From positions 1-59,696 of the forward strand of contig JASJXX010000006.1 in NCBI GenBank assembly GCA_030123765.1: a DNA stretch of 59,696 nucleotides. Reading direction: 5' to 3'. Of this stretch, positions 24,918-33,972 are shown in pieces. The stretch is from Actinomycetota bacterium. Lineage in GTDB: Bacteria > Actinomycetota > Acidimicrobiia > Spongiisociales > UBA5794. The position numbers and the translations under genes are program-made. Within the stretch, counting starts at the first letter, position 1; the number at the start of each line of letters is the position of its first letter. The notes under the pieces were generated by a model. It had not been told where the DNA came from. It saw only the letters and a list, made by a program, of their open reading frames with translations, and ran no database searches.

Positions 24918-26879
24918 GTGGCCGACTCCGGTATCGAGAACCTGCTCCACGAGGATCGCCTCTTCCCCCCCTCAGAGGAGTTCGCGGCGCAAGCTACCGC
25001 ACAGGCCGCTCTCTACGACGAAGGCGAAGCGGACTTCGTCGCGTACTGGAAGCGCCAGGCTCTCGAACGGATTACCTGGTACAAGGAACCGACCGAAGGT
25101 CTGGACGACTCCAACGCTCCCTTCTACAAGTGGTTCGCCGACGGCGAGTTGAATGTCACGTTCAACTGCATCGACCGACATCTCGAGAAGGGGGGTGACA
25201 AGGTCGCTTTCCACTGGGTCGGGGAGCCTGGAGACACCCGCACGATCACCTATCGGGAACTGTACGAAGACGTCAACCGTTTGGCGAACGGCCTCCGTTC
25301 GCTCGGTATCGAGAAGGGCGACCGGGTCGCCATTTACATGGGCATGGTGCCCGAACTTGCTGTGGCGATGCTCGCGTGCGCAAGGATTGGGGCGGTGCAC
25401 TCGGTGATCTTCGGCGGGTTCAGCGCCGAGTCGATCATCGACAGAGTCGAGGACATGAAGTCGAAGCTTCTCATCACCTGCGACGGGGCCTGGCGCCGAG
25501 GTTCGGTTGTCCCGTTGAAGGAGAACTGCGACATCGCCATGGAATCGACACCCTCCGTTGAACACTGTGTCGTGTACAAGCGGACGAATCAGGCCGTGTC
25601 CATGACCGAGGGTCGCGATATCTGGTGGCATGACCTTGTCGCAGGCGAGTCGAGTGAGTGCGAACCGGAGGTAATGGGGGCCGAGGATCTGCTGTACGTC
25701 CTGTACACCTCAGGGACGACCGCGAAGCCGAAGGGGATCATGCACACGACCGCCGGCTACCTCACCGGTGTCGCCACAACGCATGCGCTCGTCTTCGATA
25801 TCAAGTCCGAGACCGACGTCTACTGGTGTGCAGCGGACATCGGATGGGTCACCGGGCACTCCTACATCGTCTATGGGCCACTTGCGAACCATACGACGAG
25901 CGTCATCTATGAGGGGACACCCGACTACCCGGAGAAGGATCGGCTGTGGTCGATTATCGAGGAGTATGGCGTGACCATCCTGTACACGGCACCGACCGCG
26001 ATCAGGGCGTTCATGAAGTGGGGCGTCGAGTATCCCGAACGCCACGACCTCACCTCGCTCCGCCTCCTCGGATCGGTCGGTGAGCCGATCAACCCCGAAG
26101 CGTGGATCTGGTACCACGAGAACATCGGTGGGACGGTCTGTCCGATCGTTGACACGTGGTGGCAGACCGAGACAGGGAGCATCATGATCTCGCCACTCCC
26201 GGGTGTGACGACGACCAAGCCCGGCTCCGCGACTAAAGCGATTCCGGGTATCACTGCAGCCGTGGTCAACGAGGAGGGCGAACCGGTCGACCCCGGCAGC
26301 GGCGGGTTCCTGACGATTACGGAGCCGTGGCCTGCCATGCTGCGGTCGATCTATGGAGACGACGAACGTTACGTCGAGACATACTGGTCCCAGCATGCCG
26401 GTCTGTACTGGGCGGGTGACGGAGCGAAGCTCGACGAAGACAACTACTTGTGGATCCTCGGCCGAATCGACGACGTGATGAACATAGCTGGTCATCGCAT
26501 CTCCACGATGGAGGTCGAGTCGGCTCTCGTGTCACACGCCGCGGTCGCCGAGGCAGCTGTAGTCGGGGCCACTGACGACTTGACAGGACAGGCGATCGTC
26601 TCTTTCGTGACTCTGCGCAGCGGAGTCGACGAGAGCGATGAGCTCAACGATGAGCTCAGGAAGCATGTCGCGACGAAGATCGGTCCGATCGCACGGCCAA
26701 AGTCGATCATCTTCACCCCTGACCTGCCCAAGACGCGGTCAGGCAAGATCATGCGAAGGCTGCTGCGCGACATCTGCGACAACCGATCACTCGGCGACAT
26801 CACGACGCTCGCCGACGCGGACGTCGTTGCGACGATCACCGCCCAGCAGGCAGAAGCCCGGAGGTCAGACGAGGAGTAA
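24918..26879 (+). CDS. acs: Acetyl-CoA synthetase
   Basis: 653 aa from GTG 24918, with GGAGGT upstream. Activates acetate with ATP and CoA to acetyl-CoA via acetyl-AMP. Signatures: ATP loop YTSGTTAKPKG (about residue 265), YWCAADIGWVTGHSYIVYGPL, the DTWWQTETGS segment, and the catalytic/acetylatable lysine in PKTRSGKIMRRLLR (about Lys 609). Length and N-terminal ACS extension match true Acs rather than a generic acyl-CoA ligase. It stands alone, 75 nt after the AhpD-like gene. Confidence 0.96.
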   Translation: MADSGIENLLHEDRLFPPSEEFAAQATAQAALYDEGEADFVAYWKRQALERITWYKEPTEGLDDSNAPFYKWFADGELNVTFNCIDRHLEKGGDKVAFHWVGEPGDTRTITYRELYEDVNRLANGLRSLGIEKGDRVAIYMGMVPELAVAMLACARIGAVHSVIFGGFSAESIIDRVEDMKSKLLITCDGAWRRGSVVPLKENCDIAMESTPSVEHCVVYKRTNQAVSMTEGRDIWWHDLVAGESSECEPEVMGAEDLLYVLYTSGTTAKPKGIMHTTAGYLTGVATTHALVFDIKSETDVYWCAADIGWVTGHSYIVYGPLANHTTSVIYEGTPDYPEKDRLWSIIEEYGVTILYTAPTAIRAFMKWGVEYPERHDLTSLRLLGSVGEPINPEAWIWYHENIGGTVCPIVDTWWQTETGSIMISPLPGVTTTKPGSATKAIPGITAAVVNEEGEPVDPGSGGFLTITEPWPAMLRSIYGDDERYVETYWSQHAGLYWAGDGAKLDEDNYLWILGRIDDVMNIAGHRISTMEVESALVSHAAVAEAAVVGATDDLTGQAIVSFVTLRSGVDESDELNDELRKHVATKIGPIARPKSIIFTPDLPKTRSGKIMRRLLRDICDNRSLGDITTLADADVVATITAQQAEARRSDEE

Positions 26880-26949
26880 TAACGAAAAGCTAGTCTCGGA
26901 GAACTCTCCGGCGGCGGTGGGCGTTGGCCGAAGGTGGATCGACGGTGCG

Positions 26950-27306
26950 TTACGCTCCAGCCAGCGGGTCGGGGCCGTACCGGTTCTCTCCCTGCGTACC
27001 TGTAAGGAAGCGTGTCTCGATCAAGGCCCAGAATCCGCCGATGATCGGCACAAGCCCGATCAGAATCCACCACCCTGACTTGTCACGGTCATGCCATCGC
27101 TTGATCGCGATCGCGAGCCCCGCCCAAAGCGTTCCGAGATACATGATGGCGAGCAGTATTCAGCCGATCGTCGAGTTCAACGACGCGAGAAGCCCGCCCA
27201 CTAGCAGGCTGAAGAGCCACAGCGCGACTGAGCCGAGCCAGAACTCTCCGCGGTTGATCCGCCCATCGAACGCGAACAGTAGACGTCTCCAGTCGATGTT
27301 TTCCAT
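26950..27306 (-). pseudogene. DUF805 membrane protein interrupted by an in-frame TGA
   Basis: Two short same-frame ORFs (27306-27160 and 27159-26950) together spell a DUF805 protein. The N-terminal part is WRRLLFAFDGRINRGEFWLG. The C-terminal part is IKRWHDRDKSGWWILIGLVPIIGG, ending in NRYGPDP. TGA at 27162-27160 (codon 49) interrupts a TM helix where a Trp (TGG) would fit. ATG 27306 has a GGGGAGACAGGGG upstream. No selenocysteine logic applies, because there is no redox motif and no hairpin. It is either a recent pseudogene or a G-to-A base error. Convergent with acs. Confidence 0.75.
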
Positions 27307-27379
27307 CCCCTGTCTCCCCTCGGTACGCCACCGCATCCTGCAGCCCACCCCTCACCCGATGGGGTATGGTGAGGCGACC

Positions 27380-28018
27380 ATGACGCGTACTGACCGCGAT
27401 CCATACCGGCGCATCGCCAGGTTCTACGATGGGATTCTGGAGCCCGTCAACGCGCCGCTCCGAGCCATCGGCCTCAAGATGCACCCCCCAGACAACTCGA
27501 TGTCTGTGCTCGACGTCGGATGCGGCACCGGGGCCCACCTTGCAGCGTACGTTGAGGCTGGCGCAGACTGTCACGGCATCGATACCTCCCCTGCGATGCT
27601 CGAACGTGCTCACGCGAGGATCGGCGATCGTGCCAACCTCCAGCTCGGGGATGCAGTGGCGCTCCCTCACGAGGAGTCGTCGTTCGATCTTGTCGTCACG
27701 TCGCTCTTCCTGCATGAACTCGACGTGCGCACCCGGGACGCAGCGCTCGCAGAGATGGCGCGCGTTGTGAAGCCCGATGGCCGGGTTCTGGTCATCGACT
27801 ACCGCGCAGGGCCGCTCCGCATGAAGGGGCGCGTGACGCGCACGCTCGTGACCGTCGCCGAGCGCGTTGCGGGGCGCGACCATTACCGCAACTGGCGCGT
27901 GTACCTCGGCCAGGGTGGTCTTCCGGCGGTCGCGTCGAAGGCTGGCCTCATCGTCGAGCGCGAGAAGATCGTCTCGGGCGGCAACCTCGCGCTCTGGCTC
28001 TTGAAGGCTGCACGTTGA
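27380..28018 (+). CDS. Class I SAM-dependent methyltransferase
   Basis: 212 aa from ATG 27380. Rossmann methyltransferase of the UbiE/Methyltransf_11 type: motif I VLDVGCGTGAHLAAY (about residue 44), acidic motif II at GIDTSPAMLERA, motif LGDAVALPHEESSFDLVVTSLFLHEL, and post-motif VVKPDGRVLVIDYR. The starting DPYRRIARFYDGILEP is typical of UbiE-like quinone or lipid methyltransferases. Substrate cannot be assigned and there are no quinone genes nearby. It runs toward the convergent pepN gene. Confidence 0.85.
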   Translation: MTRTDRDPYRRIARFYDGILEPVNAPLRAIGLKMHPPDNSMSVLDVGCGTGAHLAAYVEAGADCHGIDTSPAMLERAHARIGDRANLQLGDAVALPHEESSFDLVVTSLFLHELDVRTRDAALAEMARVVKPDGRVLVIDYRAGPLRMKGRVTRTLVTVAERVAGRDHYRNWRVYLGQGGLPAVASKAGLIVEREKIVSGGNLALWLLKAAR

Positions 28019-28031
28019 CAGACAGAATTGC

Positions 28032-30539
28032 TTAGCCGTCCAGGGCCTGGCCGAGACGGGTCCGCTCGCGTGCACGGAGGGCAACGCGTACCTGAAGCTG
28101 TTCCATCTTCTGAGCTACGTGCTTCTCACCGCTCGGGACCTCATGGGCCTCGAACCACTCCATGATGGAAGCTGCGACGTCGGGCTCGGACCGGTACTGC
28201 ACGAGGTCAAGCATCCGGCGTACGTTCAGGACGGGCATCGCTGCGACCGTGGCATCCCAGTTCGTTGTGATGAGATCCCACACGTAGGCACCGGTCTCGC
28301 TGTTGCCCAGGAGCATCGCGACTACCCAGAACGCGTCCTGGGACCGGATCTCTCCCCTGAGTACCATCTGGAACATGCGCTCGGCTGCCTCGCGATCCGG
28401 GATCTGAGTCGCGGCACGCAGATATCTGATCTTCGTCTGGGGGTTGCTTGCAGCATTGGAGGCACGGATGAACCCCCCAAAGTCGTCCGCGGAACCGTTC
28501 CCAGCAACGATCATCAGCGCTGCATCTGCGACTTCGGGGTCTCTGTCCCCATCAGAGCTGTAGACGGCACGTGCTCTCTCAATAGTCTCCTGATCCTTCC
28601 CGAGGATCCCCATCGACTTGAGCAGCAGGCCGCGCATCGCCCGCGTACGTTCAGACTCCCCCTCGTCAACCCGCCATCCGAGTTCATTAGCCTTCTCTGA
28701 CACAAGTCCGACGACGAAGTCCTGCAGAGCGCTGCGGTCCGCTGAGGAGACCACCCTGTCGAGTTCGTCGAGTCCTGAGAGCGTGACGGCCCACACGTCG
28801 AGTTCACTCTCGTCGGCGAGGGTTGACACCAGTGACAGGAAGTCGCTCCCCATCGCGTCACCTGCGAGCACGCTCGCGAAAGTGTCCGAGACCACCGAGT
28901 ACCGCTCGATCGGATCAAGATCCGAGAGGCGCCCGACGATCTCCTCACGCAAGTCGCCTTCGTAGTTCACCCGGTAGAAGCCCTCGCCGCCGGCATTGAT
29001 GACGAGCCCCTCACCAGATTCGATTGTGACCGGATCTTCTCCAAGCAGGATCCTTCCGTCGCCGCTTGCTGATCGGTACAGGACCGGTATCTGCCAGGTC
29101 TTGTCCCCCTTACCGAGGAAGCGGAAGTGTTCCTGAGAGAGCCGGTAACCACTGTTGTCGGTCGATACCGTGACCAGCGGGTAGCCGCCCTGGAAGATCC
29201 ATGTATCCATGATCTCTCCGACAGGCTGGCCGGATTCCGCCTCGAGCGCGGCCCACAAGTCGGGCGTGTCCGTGTTCGCATACGCGTGCGTCTTGAGATA
29301 TCGGATCACACCGGCGCGGAAGGTGTCCTCACCCAGGTACTGCTCCAACATGCGCAGCACTGCCGAACCCTTCTGATAGGTGAGGACGTCGAACATGGCA
29401 TTCGCCTCTTCAGGCGAGACAACTTCCAACTCGACTGGCCTGGTTGCCTGGAGCGCGTCGGTCTCCTGGCTCATGGCGCGGAAGCCGGAGAACGCGAGCC
29501 ACCGCTTCCACCCAGGCTTATACGCGTCGACGCATTTCATCTCTGCGAAGGTTGCGAACGCCTCGTTGAGCCAGATGCCGTTCCACCACTTCATCGTGAC
29601 GAGATCACCGAACCACATGTGCGCGATCTCGTGGGCGATCACATCGGCAACTCGTTGCGTCTCGGCCTGGGTGGCCTTCTCCGCGTCGAGGAGCAGCGCA
29701 GTCTCTCGGTAGGTGATACATCCGAGGTTCTCCATTGCACCGAACGAGAAGTCGGGGATGGCGACCATGTCGAGCTTGTCCCCTGGATACGGGATGTCGT
29801 AGTACTTCGAGTAGTACCGAAGCGAGTGGGCGCCTATGTCGAGAGCGAAGGCGGTGAGATGCTTGTTGCCCGGTGGGGCGATGATCCGCAACGGCGTGCC
29901 ATCAACGTCGAGGGGCTCTGTGGCTTCGAGCTCACCGACGATGAACGCCACGAGGTAGGTAGACATTTTCATCGTCTCGGCGAAGCTCACCTTGACCCTG
30001 CCTGAACTGAGCGTCTCGCGCGATGTCTCGGCGGCATTTGACAGAGCCATAAGACCCTCGTCGACGATCAGGGTCACCGTGTAGGTGGCTTTGAAGTCGG
30101 GTTGGTCCCAACACGGGAAGGCACGGCGAGCGTCGGTCGCCTCGAACTGTGTCGTTGCGATCGTCTTCTCAACACCTTCATCGGTGGTGTAGCGGGACCG
30201 GTAGAAGCCACGCAGATCGTCGTTGAGTGTTCCCTTGAACGTGATCGTGACGCGTGCGGGGCCGACAGGGAGTTCCGTGTCGAGCGTCAACGTTGCACGC
30301 TCGCTCTTCTCGTCGAGCGAGACCGTTGCTCTGTGAAGAGTGTCGCCAACGGTCACCGTTGCCTCGCTCAGCTCGAGCTCGATGGCGTTCAGGATCACCT
30401 TGTCGGTTGCTTCAGCAACATCGATCTCGATGCCTACGGAGCCGACGAAGGACGCGCCTTCGATGTCCGGCTCGATCTCAATGTCGTAGTGGAACGGGAC
30501 GACGGTACGTGGCAATCGATAGTCGGCGTCAGACGCCAT
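28032..30539 (-). CDS. pepN: Aminopeptidase N (M1 family)
   Basis: 835 aa from ATG 30539, preceded by GGAGGATCCT. Zinc aminopeptidase removing N-terminal residues from peptides. Exopeptidase motif GAMEN (about residue 268), zinc motif HEIAHMWFGDLVTMKWWNG with the distal Glu in WLNEAFATF (HEIAH about residue 303), and a complete ERAP1-like helical C-terminal domain (about 500-830). No signal peptide, so cytoplasmic. Slightly shorter than E. coli PepN and close in size to actinobacterial PepN. Confidence 0.95.
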   Translation of the reverse strand: MASDADYRLPRTVVPFHYDIEIEPDIEGASFVGSVGIEIDVAEATDKVILNAIELELSEATVTVGDTLHRATVSLDEKSERATLTLDTELPVGPARVTITFKGTLNDDLRGFYRSRYTTDEGVEKTIATTQFEATDARRAFPCWDQPDFKATYTVTLIVDEGLMALSNAAETSRETLSSGRVKVSFAETMKMSTYLVAFIVGELEATEPLDVDGTPLRIIAPPGNKHLTAFALDIGAHSLRYYSKYYDIPYPGDKLDMVAIPDFSFGAMENLGCITYRETALLLDAEKATQAETQRVADVIAHEIAHMWFGDLVTMKWWNGIWLNEAFATFAEMKCVDAYKPGWKRWLAFSGFRAMSQETDALQATRPVELEVVSPEEANAMFDVLTYQKGSAVLRMLEQYLGEDTFRAGVIRYLKTHAYANTDTPDLWAALEAESGQPVGEIMDTWIFQGGYPLVTVSTDNSGYRLSQEHFRFLGKGDKTWQIPVLYRSASGDGRILLGEDPVTIESGEGLVINAGGEGFYRVNYEGDLREEIVGRLSDLDPIERYSVVSDTFASVLAGDAMGSDFLSLVSTLADESELDVWAVTLSGLDELDRVVSSADRSALQDFVVGLVSEKANELGWRVDEGESERTRAMRGLLLKSMGILGKDQETIERARAVYSSDGDRDPEVADAALMIVAGNGSADDFGGFIRASNAASNPQTKIRYLRAATQIPDREAAERMFQMVLRGEIRSQDAFWVVAMLLGNSETGAYVWDLITTNWDATVAAMPVLNVRRMLDLVQYRSEPDVAASIMEWFEAHEVPSGEKHVAQKMEQLQVRVALRARERTRLGQALDG

Positions 30540-30651
30540 AGGATCCTCCGAAGGTTTGACGCGGATCGGGGAAGAGTACAATGCCGGGCCACGGAGCACA
30601 ACGGAGCACAGAGGTCAAGCCTCAGCCGTGGCACGTCTCGGCGCCTACCCC

Positions 30652-31752
30652 TTACCGCCTGCCATCTGCTGGTATCCGCCCACGCTTCTGGATCTGCCCG
30701 CGGATCACCGTCACGATGACCGTGACCAGGAAGAGGGCCAGCGCGATGGCGTTCAGCATCGCTCCCCACTTGCGTAGTTCGAAGAGTCCAGCGAGCCCCC
30801 CCACCACCCTCGTCAGCACCGAGATCTGGAAGAGCGCGACAGGAATCCACATCTCAGCTCTGAAGGGGAAGGGAATCCCGGCGAGCGCGGGGATCATGAT
30901 GGGGGCGTGAGCCATGATCATCGACATGACGAACCCCAGAAAGAGCGTGTGCAGGGCAGCGTCGTACGTCGGCGAGGCGACGTTGAGACCCGAGGCCATC
31001 CACAGGGCCCCGGACACTGCCAGCCACGCGTATCCGACCAGGAGCCCCGTGGCCATATACCGCGTGATTCCTGCGACGCGGATCGTGCGACGTGCAATGT
31101 CGTGTCGAATGAGCCAGATCGCGACGAGAAGGTTCCCGAGACCAGCGATCCGCACACCGATCCACGGTGATGTCCAGGCGATGACCGATCCGATGAGTAC
31201 CACTGCTACGGCGCCGGCGAGCTGTCTCCTCATCTTCTGAGTGATCGCGATCATGCGGGCAAGCTCGAGGCGTTCGCCGGCGATGGTGAGTACGAGGAAT
31301 GCAGCAAGCCACGGGACGAGGGATGCGACCGGTCCACCCGTCAGCCAGGTGAGGGCGGCAAACACCCACGCGACAGCGCCGATGCCCATCATCACGATGT
31401 GCGATTCGGGCTGCATGCGGTACGCCGTGACGAAGAGAGCGACGAGTACCGCTCCGCCGGCGAGGAGCAGCGCTCCCGACAGCTCATGTGGCGATCCGGT
31501 GAGCATGGAGACCACCGCGCTGGCAGTGAAGATCGGTGTGATCCACGTCCATGCTCTGTTCATAGCGACGGCGCGCTCCATCCCGATCACGGTGCCGAGA
31601 AAACCAAGGACGAGGATGGGTCCGTGTGTGCCTGGCGCAGGGGGAGCGCCGAGTACCCAACCGATCTTGACGAGTCCCATCCAGACTCCCAGGACGAAGG
31701 ATGCGAGCGCGATGACTGCGATGACCGCTCGAACGGGTGTGGGAATCGTCAT
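30652..31752 (-). CDS. NnrS-like polytopic membrane protein
   Basis: 366 aa from ATG 31752; the longer track start is non-conserved. About ten to twelve TM helices. Histidines sit inside helices in HGPILVLGFLGTVIGMERA (about residue 42) and ALHTLFLGFVMSMIMAHAPIM (about residue 265). The second block resembles the GF-containing helix of NnrS, a heme/copper membrane protein linked to nitric oxide tolerance and denitrification. The likeness is by eye and distant. The gene stands alone, divergent from the MIP18-like gene with 65 bp between starts. A role in NO handling would fit nosZ. Confidence 0.45.
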   Translation of the reverse strand: MTIPTPVRAVIAVIALASFVLGVWMGLVKIGWVLGAPPAPGTHGPILVLGFLGTVIGMERAVAMNRAWTWITPIFTASAVVSMLTGSPHELSGALLLAGGAVLVALFVTAYRMQPESHIVMMGIGAVAWVFAALTWLTGGPVASLVPWLAAFLVLTIAGERLELARMIAITQKMRRQLAGAVAVVLIGSVIAWTSPWIGVRIAGLGNLLVAIWLIRHDIARRTIRVAGITRYMATGLLVGYAWLAVSGALWMASGLNVASPTYDAALHTLFLGFVMSMIMAHAPIMIPALAGIPFPFRAEMWIPVALFQISVLTRVVGGLAGLFELRKWGAMLNAIALALFLVTVIVTVIRGQIQKRGRIPADGRR

Positions 31753-31817
31753 TCGGGAAGGATACTGAGGCTCTCGACCGCGAAGCGAGACGCGCCATTC
31801 TCGATAGTCTCCACGAC

Positions 31818-32141
31818 ATGGACACCACACGTTCTGCCGACGAACACGTATCGGCCGCATGGGAAGCGCTCTCTCAAGTAATCGACCCCGAACTCGGGTT
31901 GTCCATAACGGATCTTGGACTCATCTACAGGGTCGAGGTTGGTGGATCGACGGTCCAGGTTGATATGACCACGACCACTCCCGTCTGCCCTCTCAGCTCG
32001 TACTTGACGCAGATGGCGGAGTCCAAGCTGGCGGAGATCCCCGGCATCGATTTCGTCGTCGTCGAGCTCGTTCACGCTCCACTGTGGTCACCTGAGATGA
32101 TGACCGATCACGCCAGGGAAGTGCTCGGCGTCTCTTCGTGA
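31818..32141 (+). CDS. MIP18/DUF59 family Fe-S assembly protein (SufT/PaaD-like)
   Basis: 107 aa from ATG 31818. Single DUF59 domain: AWEALSQVIDPELGLSITDLGLIYRVEV, then MTTTTPVCPLSSYLTQMAE with the conserved reactive Cys (about residue 62). Stand-alone members of this family help mature Fe-S proteins. There are no suf genes beside it. Here the gene is monocistronic and divergent from the NnrS-like gene. The Fe-S carrier gene nfuA is 12 kb away. Confidence 0.85.
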   Translation: MDTTRSADEHVSAAWEALSQVIDPELGLSITDLGLIYRVEVGGSTVQVDMTTTTPVCPLSSYLTQMAESKLAEIPGIDFVVVELVHAPLWSPEMMTDHAREVLGVSS

Positions 32142-32174
32142 CGCGCCGGGAGCTCGACGGTCTGGCCGGGCCCC

Positions 32175-32780
32175 TTACCGATTCTCGACTTCGCCGGTCT
32201 CGATGTCGCCTATGGATCTTCCGAGGATGATCTGGTCGATCGTCTGAGATAGGAGCTCGTAGCTCACAGGCCCGGAGACTTTGCCGACTACGACGCCCTC
32301 CCTGTCGACGAAGAAGGTCTCCGGCAGCCCGAGGACTCCCCACTGGAAAGCAGTCCTAGATCGCTCATCGACGGTGTAGACCGTGAAGGAGCTCCAGCCG
32401 AGCTCGTCGAGGAACGATTGAGCGTTGGCCGGGGTGTCCTGGTAATTGACAGCGATGAACGTGACACCGAACTCCGCGTACTCCTGCGCGCCGCGCGCGA
32501 GCGCCGCGTGTTCTGTCCGGCAGGAGAGGCACCATGAGGCCCAGAAGTTGATGACTCGTATGTCGCCCGCGTAGTCATCGATCGTGATTCTCCCCGAACC
32601 ATCCATCAGGGCGATCTCTGTAACCGGTGCAGGCTTCCCCATGAGCGGCGAAGACGAGATGCTCGGGTCAGTGCCGAAACGTCCGGCGAAAACCATGGCG
32701 AAGGCGAAGAACACAAGACCCGCTGCGATGACGACCCACACCATACGGGATCCGAGCCGCTCTACTTCCGGTTCGCTCAT
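32175..32780 (-). CDS. ccmG: Thiol:disulfide interchange protein CcmG/DsbE
   Basis: 201 aa, last gene of the ccm operon. N-terminal membrane anchor (about residues 13-32) and an extracytoplasmic thioredoxin-like domain with FWASWCLSCRTEH (CxxC about residues 83-86). The TlpA-like insert and LPETFFVDREGVVV with cis-Pro are typical of CcmG. It reduces the CxxCH cysteines of apocytochromes before heme ligation. Its start overlaps the ccmI-like stop (ATGA). Confidence 0.9.
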   Translation of the reverse strand: MSEPEVERLGSRMVWVVIAAGLVFFAFAMVFAGRFGTDPSISSSPLMGKPAPVTEIALMDGSGRITIDDYAGDIRVINFWASWCLSCRTEHAALARGAQEYAEFGVTFIAVNYQDTPANAQSFLDELGWSSFTVYTVDERSRTAFQWGVLGLPETFFVDREGVVVGKVSGPVSYELLSQTIDQIILGRSIGDIETGEVENR

Positions 32781-33559
32781 CTGCCTTCCATCTCAACCAG
32801 GAGCAACTCGGCAGACGCCTTTACGTCCTCGGGTACGCCCTCGGAGGTGACGATCACGAGAAGAGCAACGGCGGCGTCGTCGTAGTTCCCGAGCGCGAAT
32901 TGGATATTTCCGAGGAACCACGTCGCGGCGAGCGATCCGGGCTGACGCTGAAGCGAGGCTTCAACGTAGCCGAGCGCGATGTCTGGCCGCCCGGAGAGGT
33001 ACGTCATCCATCCGACGTTTGCGAGCGCCTCGGGGTGTTTCTCACGTTCAAGCACTTCCATGTAGTGGTCGAGTGCCAGGTCGAAGTCGGTCGCTTCGAA
33101 GTATCGTCGAGCAAGAGCGAGGCGCATGCCTATCACGTCAGGGTTCGCCGCTACCACGTCCTCCATCTCTTCGTTTGACACGGTGTCGAGATCGATGAGG
33201 CGCTCTCCGATCAGAACGTCGCCAGCAACGCCCTCGGCCCCGGCCGCGGATGGCCCGGTCAGGGAGTTGACGGCGTACACGCCGATGATGGTGATGGCGA
33301 TCGCAACGATCGCTGTTCCCGCGACTGCCCGTCGAGAGATCCTCCTGTATTCTCCACCCGTTCCGGGCGAAGGGTGAGTTCGCGAATCAGGGCTGGCCTC
33401 TCCGGTCCGTTCAGCCATGAGCCCGTCGAGTTCGGCAATGTATCTCTCGCGAAGCCGCTCGGCCGTCACCTCGTCGAGGTCACCGATCTCGACCTGACGC
33501 GTGAGGTCTGCAAGCTCCTCGGTGACGAGTTCTATCTGTTCCAGATTGCGGTTGGTCAT
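32777..33559 (-). CDS. ccmI: CcmI/CycH-like TPR protein
   Basis: 260 aa from ATG 33559. N-terminal predicted coiled coil (about residues 3-40), one TM helix (about 75-98) and C-terminal TPR-like helical repeats (about 145-255). CcmI presents apocytochrome c to the CcmF/H ligase. Compared with proteobacterial CcmI the first TM is missing and the coiled coil is N-terminal, so the topology differs. The name rests on the TPR domain and on the position between ccmH and ccmG. Start overlaps the ccmH stop by 4 bp. Confidence 0.7.
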   Translation of the reverse strand: MTNRNLEQIELVTEELADLTRQVEIGDLDEVTAERLRERYIAELDGLMAERTGEASPDSRTHPSPGTGGEYRRISRRAVAGTAIVAIAITIIGVYAVNSLTGPSAAGAEGVAGDVLIGERLIDLDTVSNEEMEDVVAANPDVIGMRLALARRYFEATDFDLALDHYMEVLEREKHPEALANVGWMTYLSGRPDIALGYVEASLQRQPGSLAATWFLGNIQFALGNYDDAAVALLVIVTSEGVPEDVKASAELLLVEMEGR

Positions 33560-33972
33560 GGCGCCGCCTGGCGTGTGGCGGACTTCCGCTTCATGGCAAA
33601 CAGCACGCCACCGCCGCCGAGCAAGGCAGCGATGGGGATGACCCACAGTGCAACGGACCACACCGACGTTGAGGTGTCAAGGATGTAGGAGTCTCCGAAC
33701 TTCGCAGCGAAATCAGCGATGATCTCTTCATCGGTGGCACCAGCCGCTACGCGCTCAGCAATGAGCGCCCTGTAGTCCGCAGCGACGCCCGCCTGGGAGT
33801 TTGCTATCGATTCGCCGCTGCAGAAGGGGCACTTGATGGCTCCAGAGAGTGTTGCGATGCGGTCCTCAGCGGTTGGCGCGCTCGCGGGCGCTGAAGAGAA
33901 CCCGAGAACGATCACCGCGACAGCAACCGCGGACACCGAGACGGCAACGATGGATCTGAACCGTTCAGACAT
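33556..33972 (-). CDS. ccmH: Cytochrome c maturation protein CcmH
   Basis: 138 aa from ATG 33972. Signal anchor (about residues 8-27), the redox motif IKCPFCSGESIANSQAGVAADYR (CxxC about residues 47-50) and a C-terminal TM helix (about 108-127). The region ALIAERVAAGATDEEII with DSYIL is the standard CcmH three-helix domain. It keeps apocytochrome thiols reduced and works with CcmF. Overlaps ccmF by 8 bp. Confidence 0.93.
   Translation of the reverse strand: MSERFRSIVAVSVSAVAVAVIVLGFSSAPASAPTAEDRIATLSGAIKCPFCSGESIANSQAGVAADYRALIAERVAAGATDEEIIADFAAKFGDSYILDTSTSVWSVALWVIPIAALLGGGGVLFAMKRKSATRQAAP

Noticed and set aside
26896-26912. CGGAGA-AC-TCTCCG after acs as a terminator
   Set aside because: Only a 2-nt loop and no T-run; at best a weak hairpin.
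27160-27162. UGA in DUF805 as a second selenocysteine codon
   Set aside because: It falls in a TM helix, without Cys partner or downstream hairpin; Trp fits the family.
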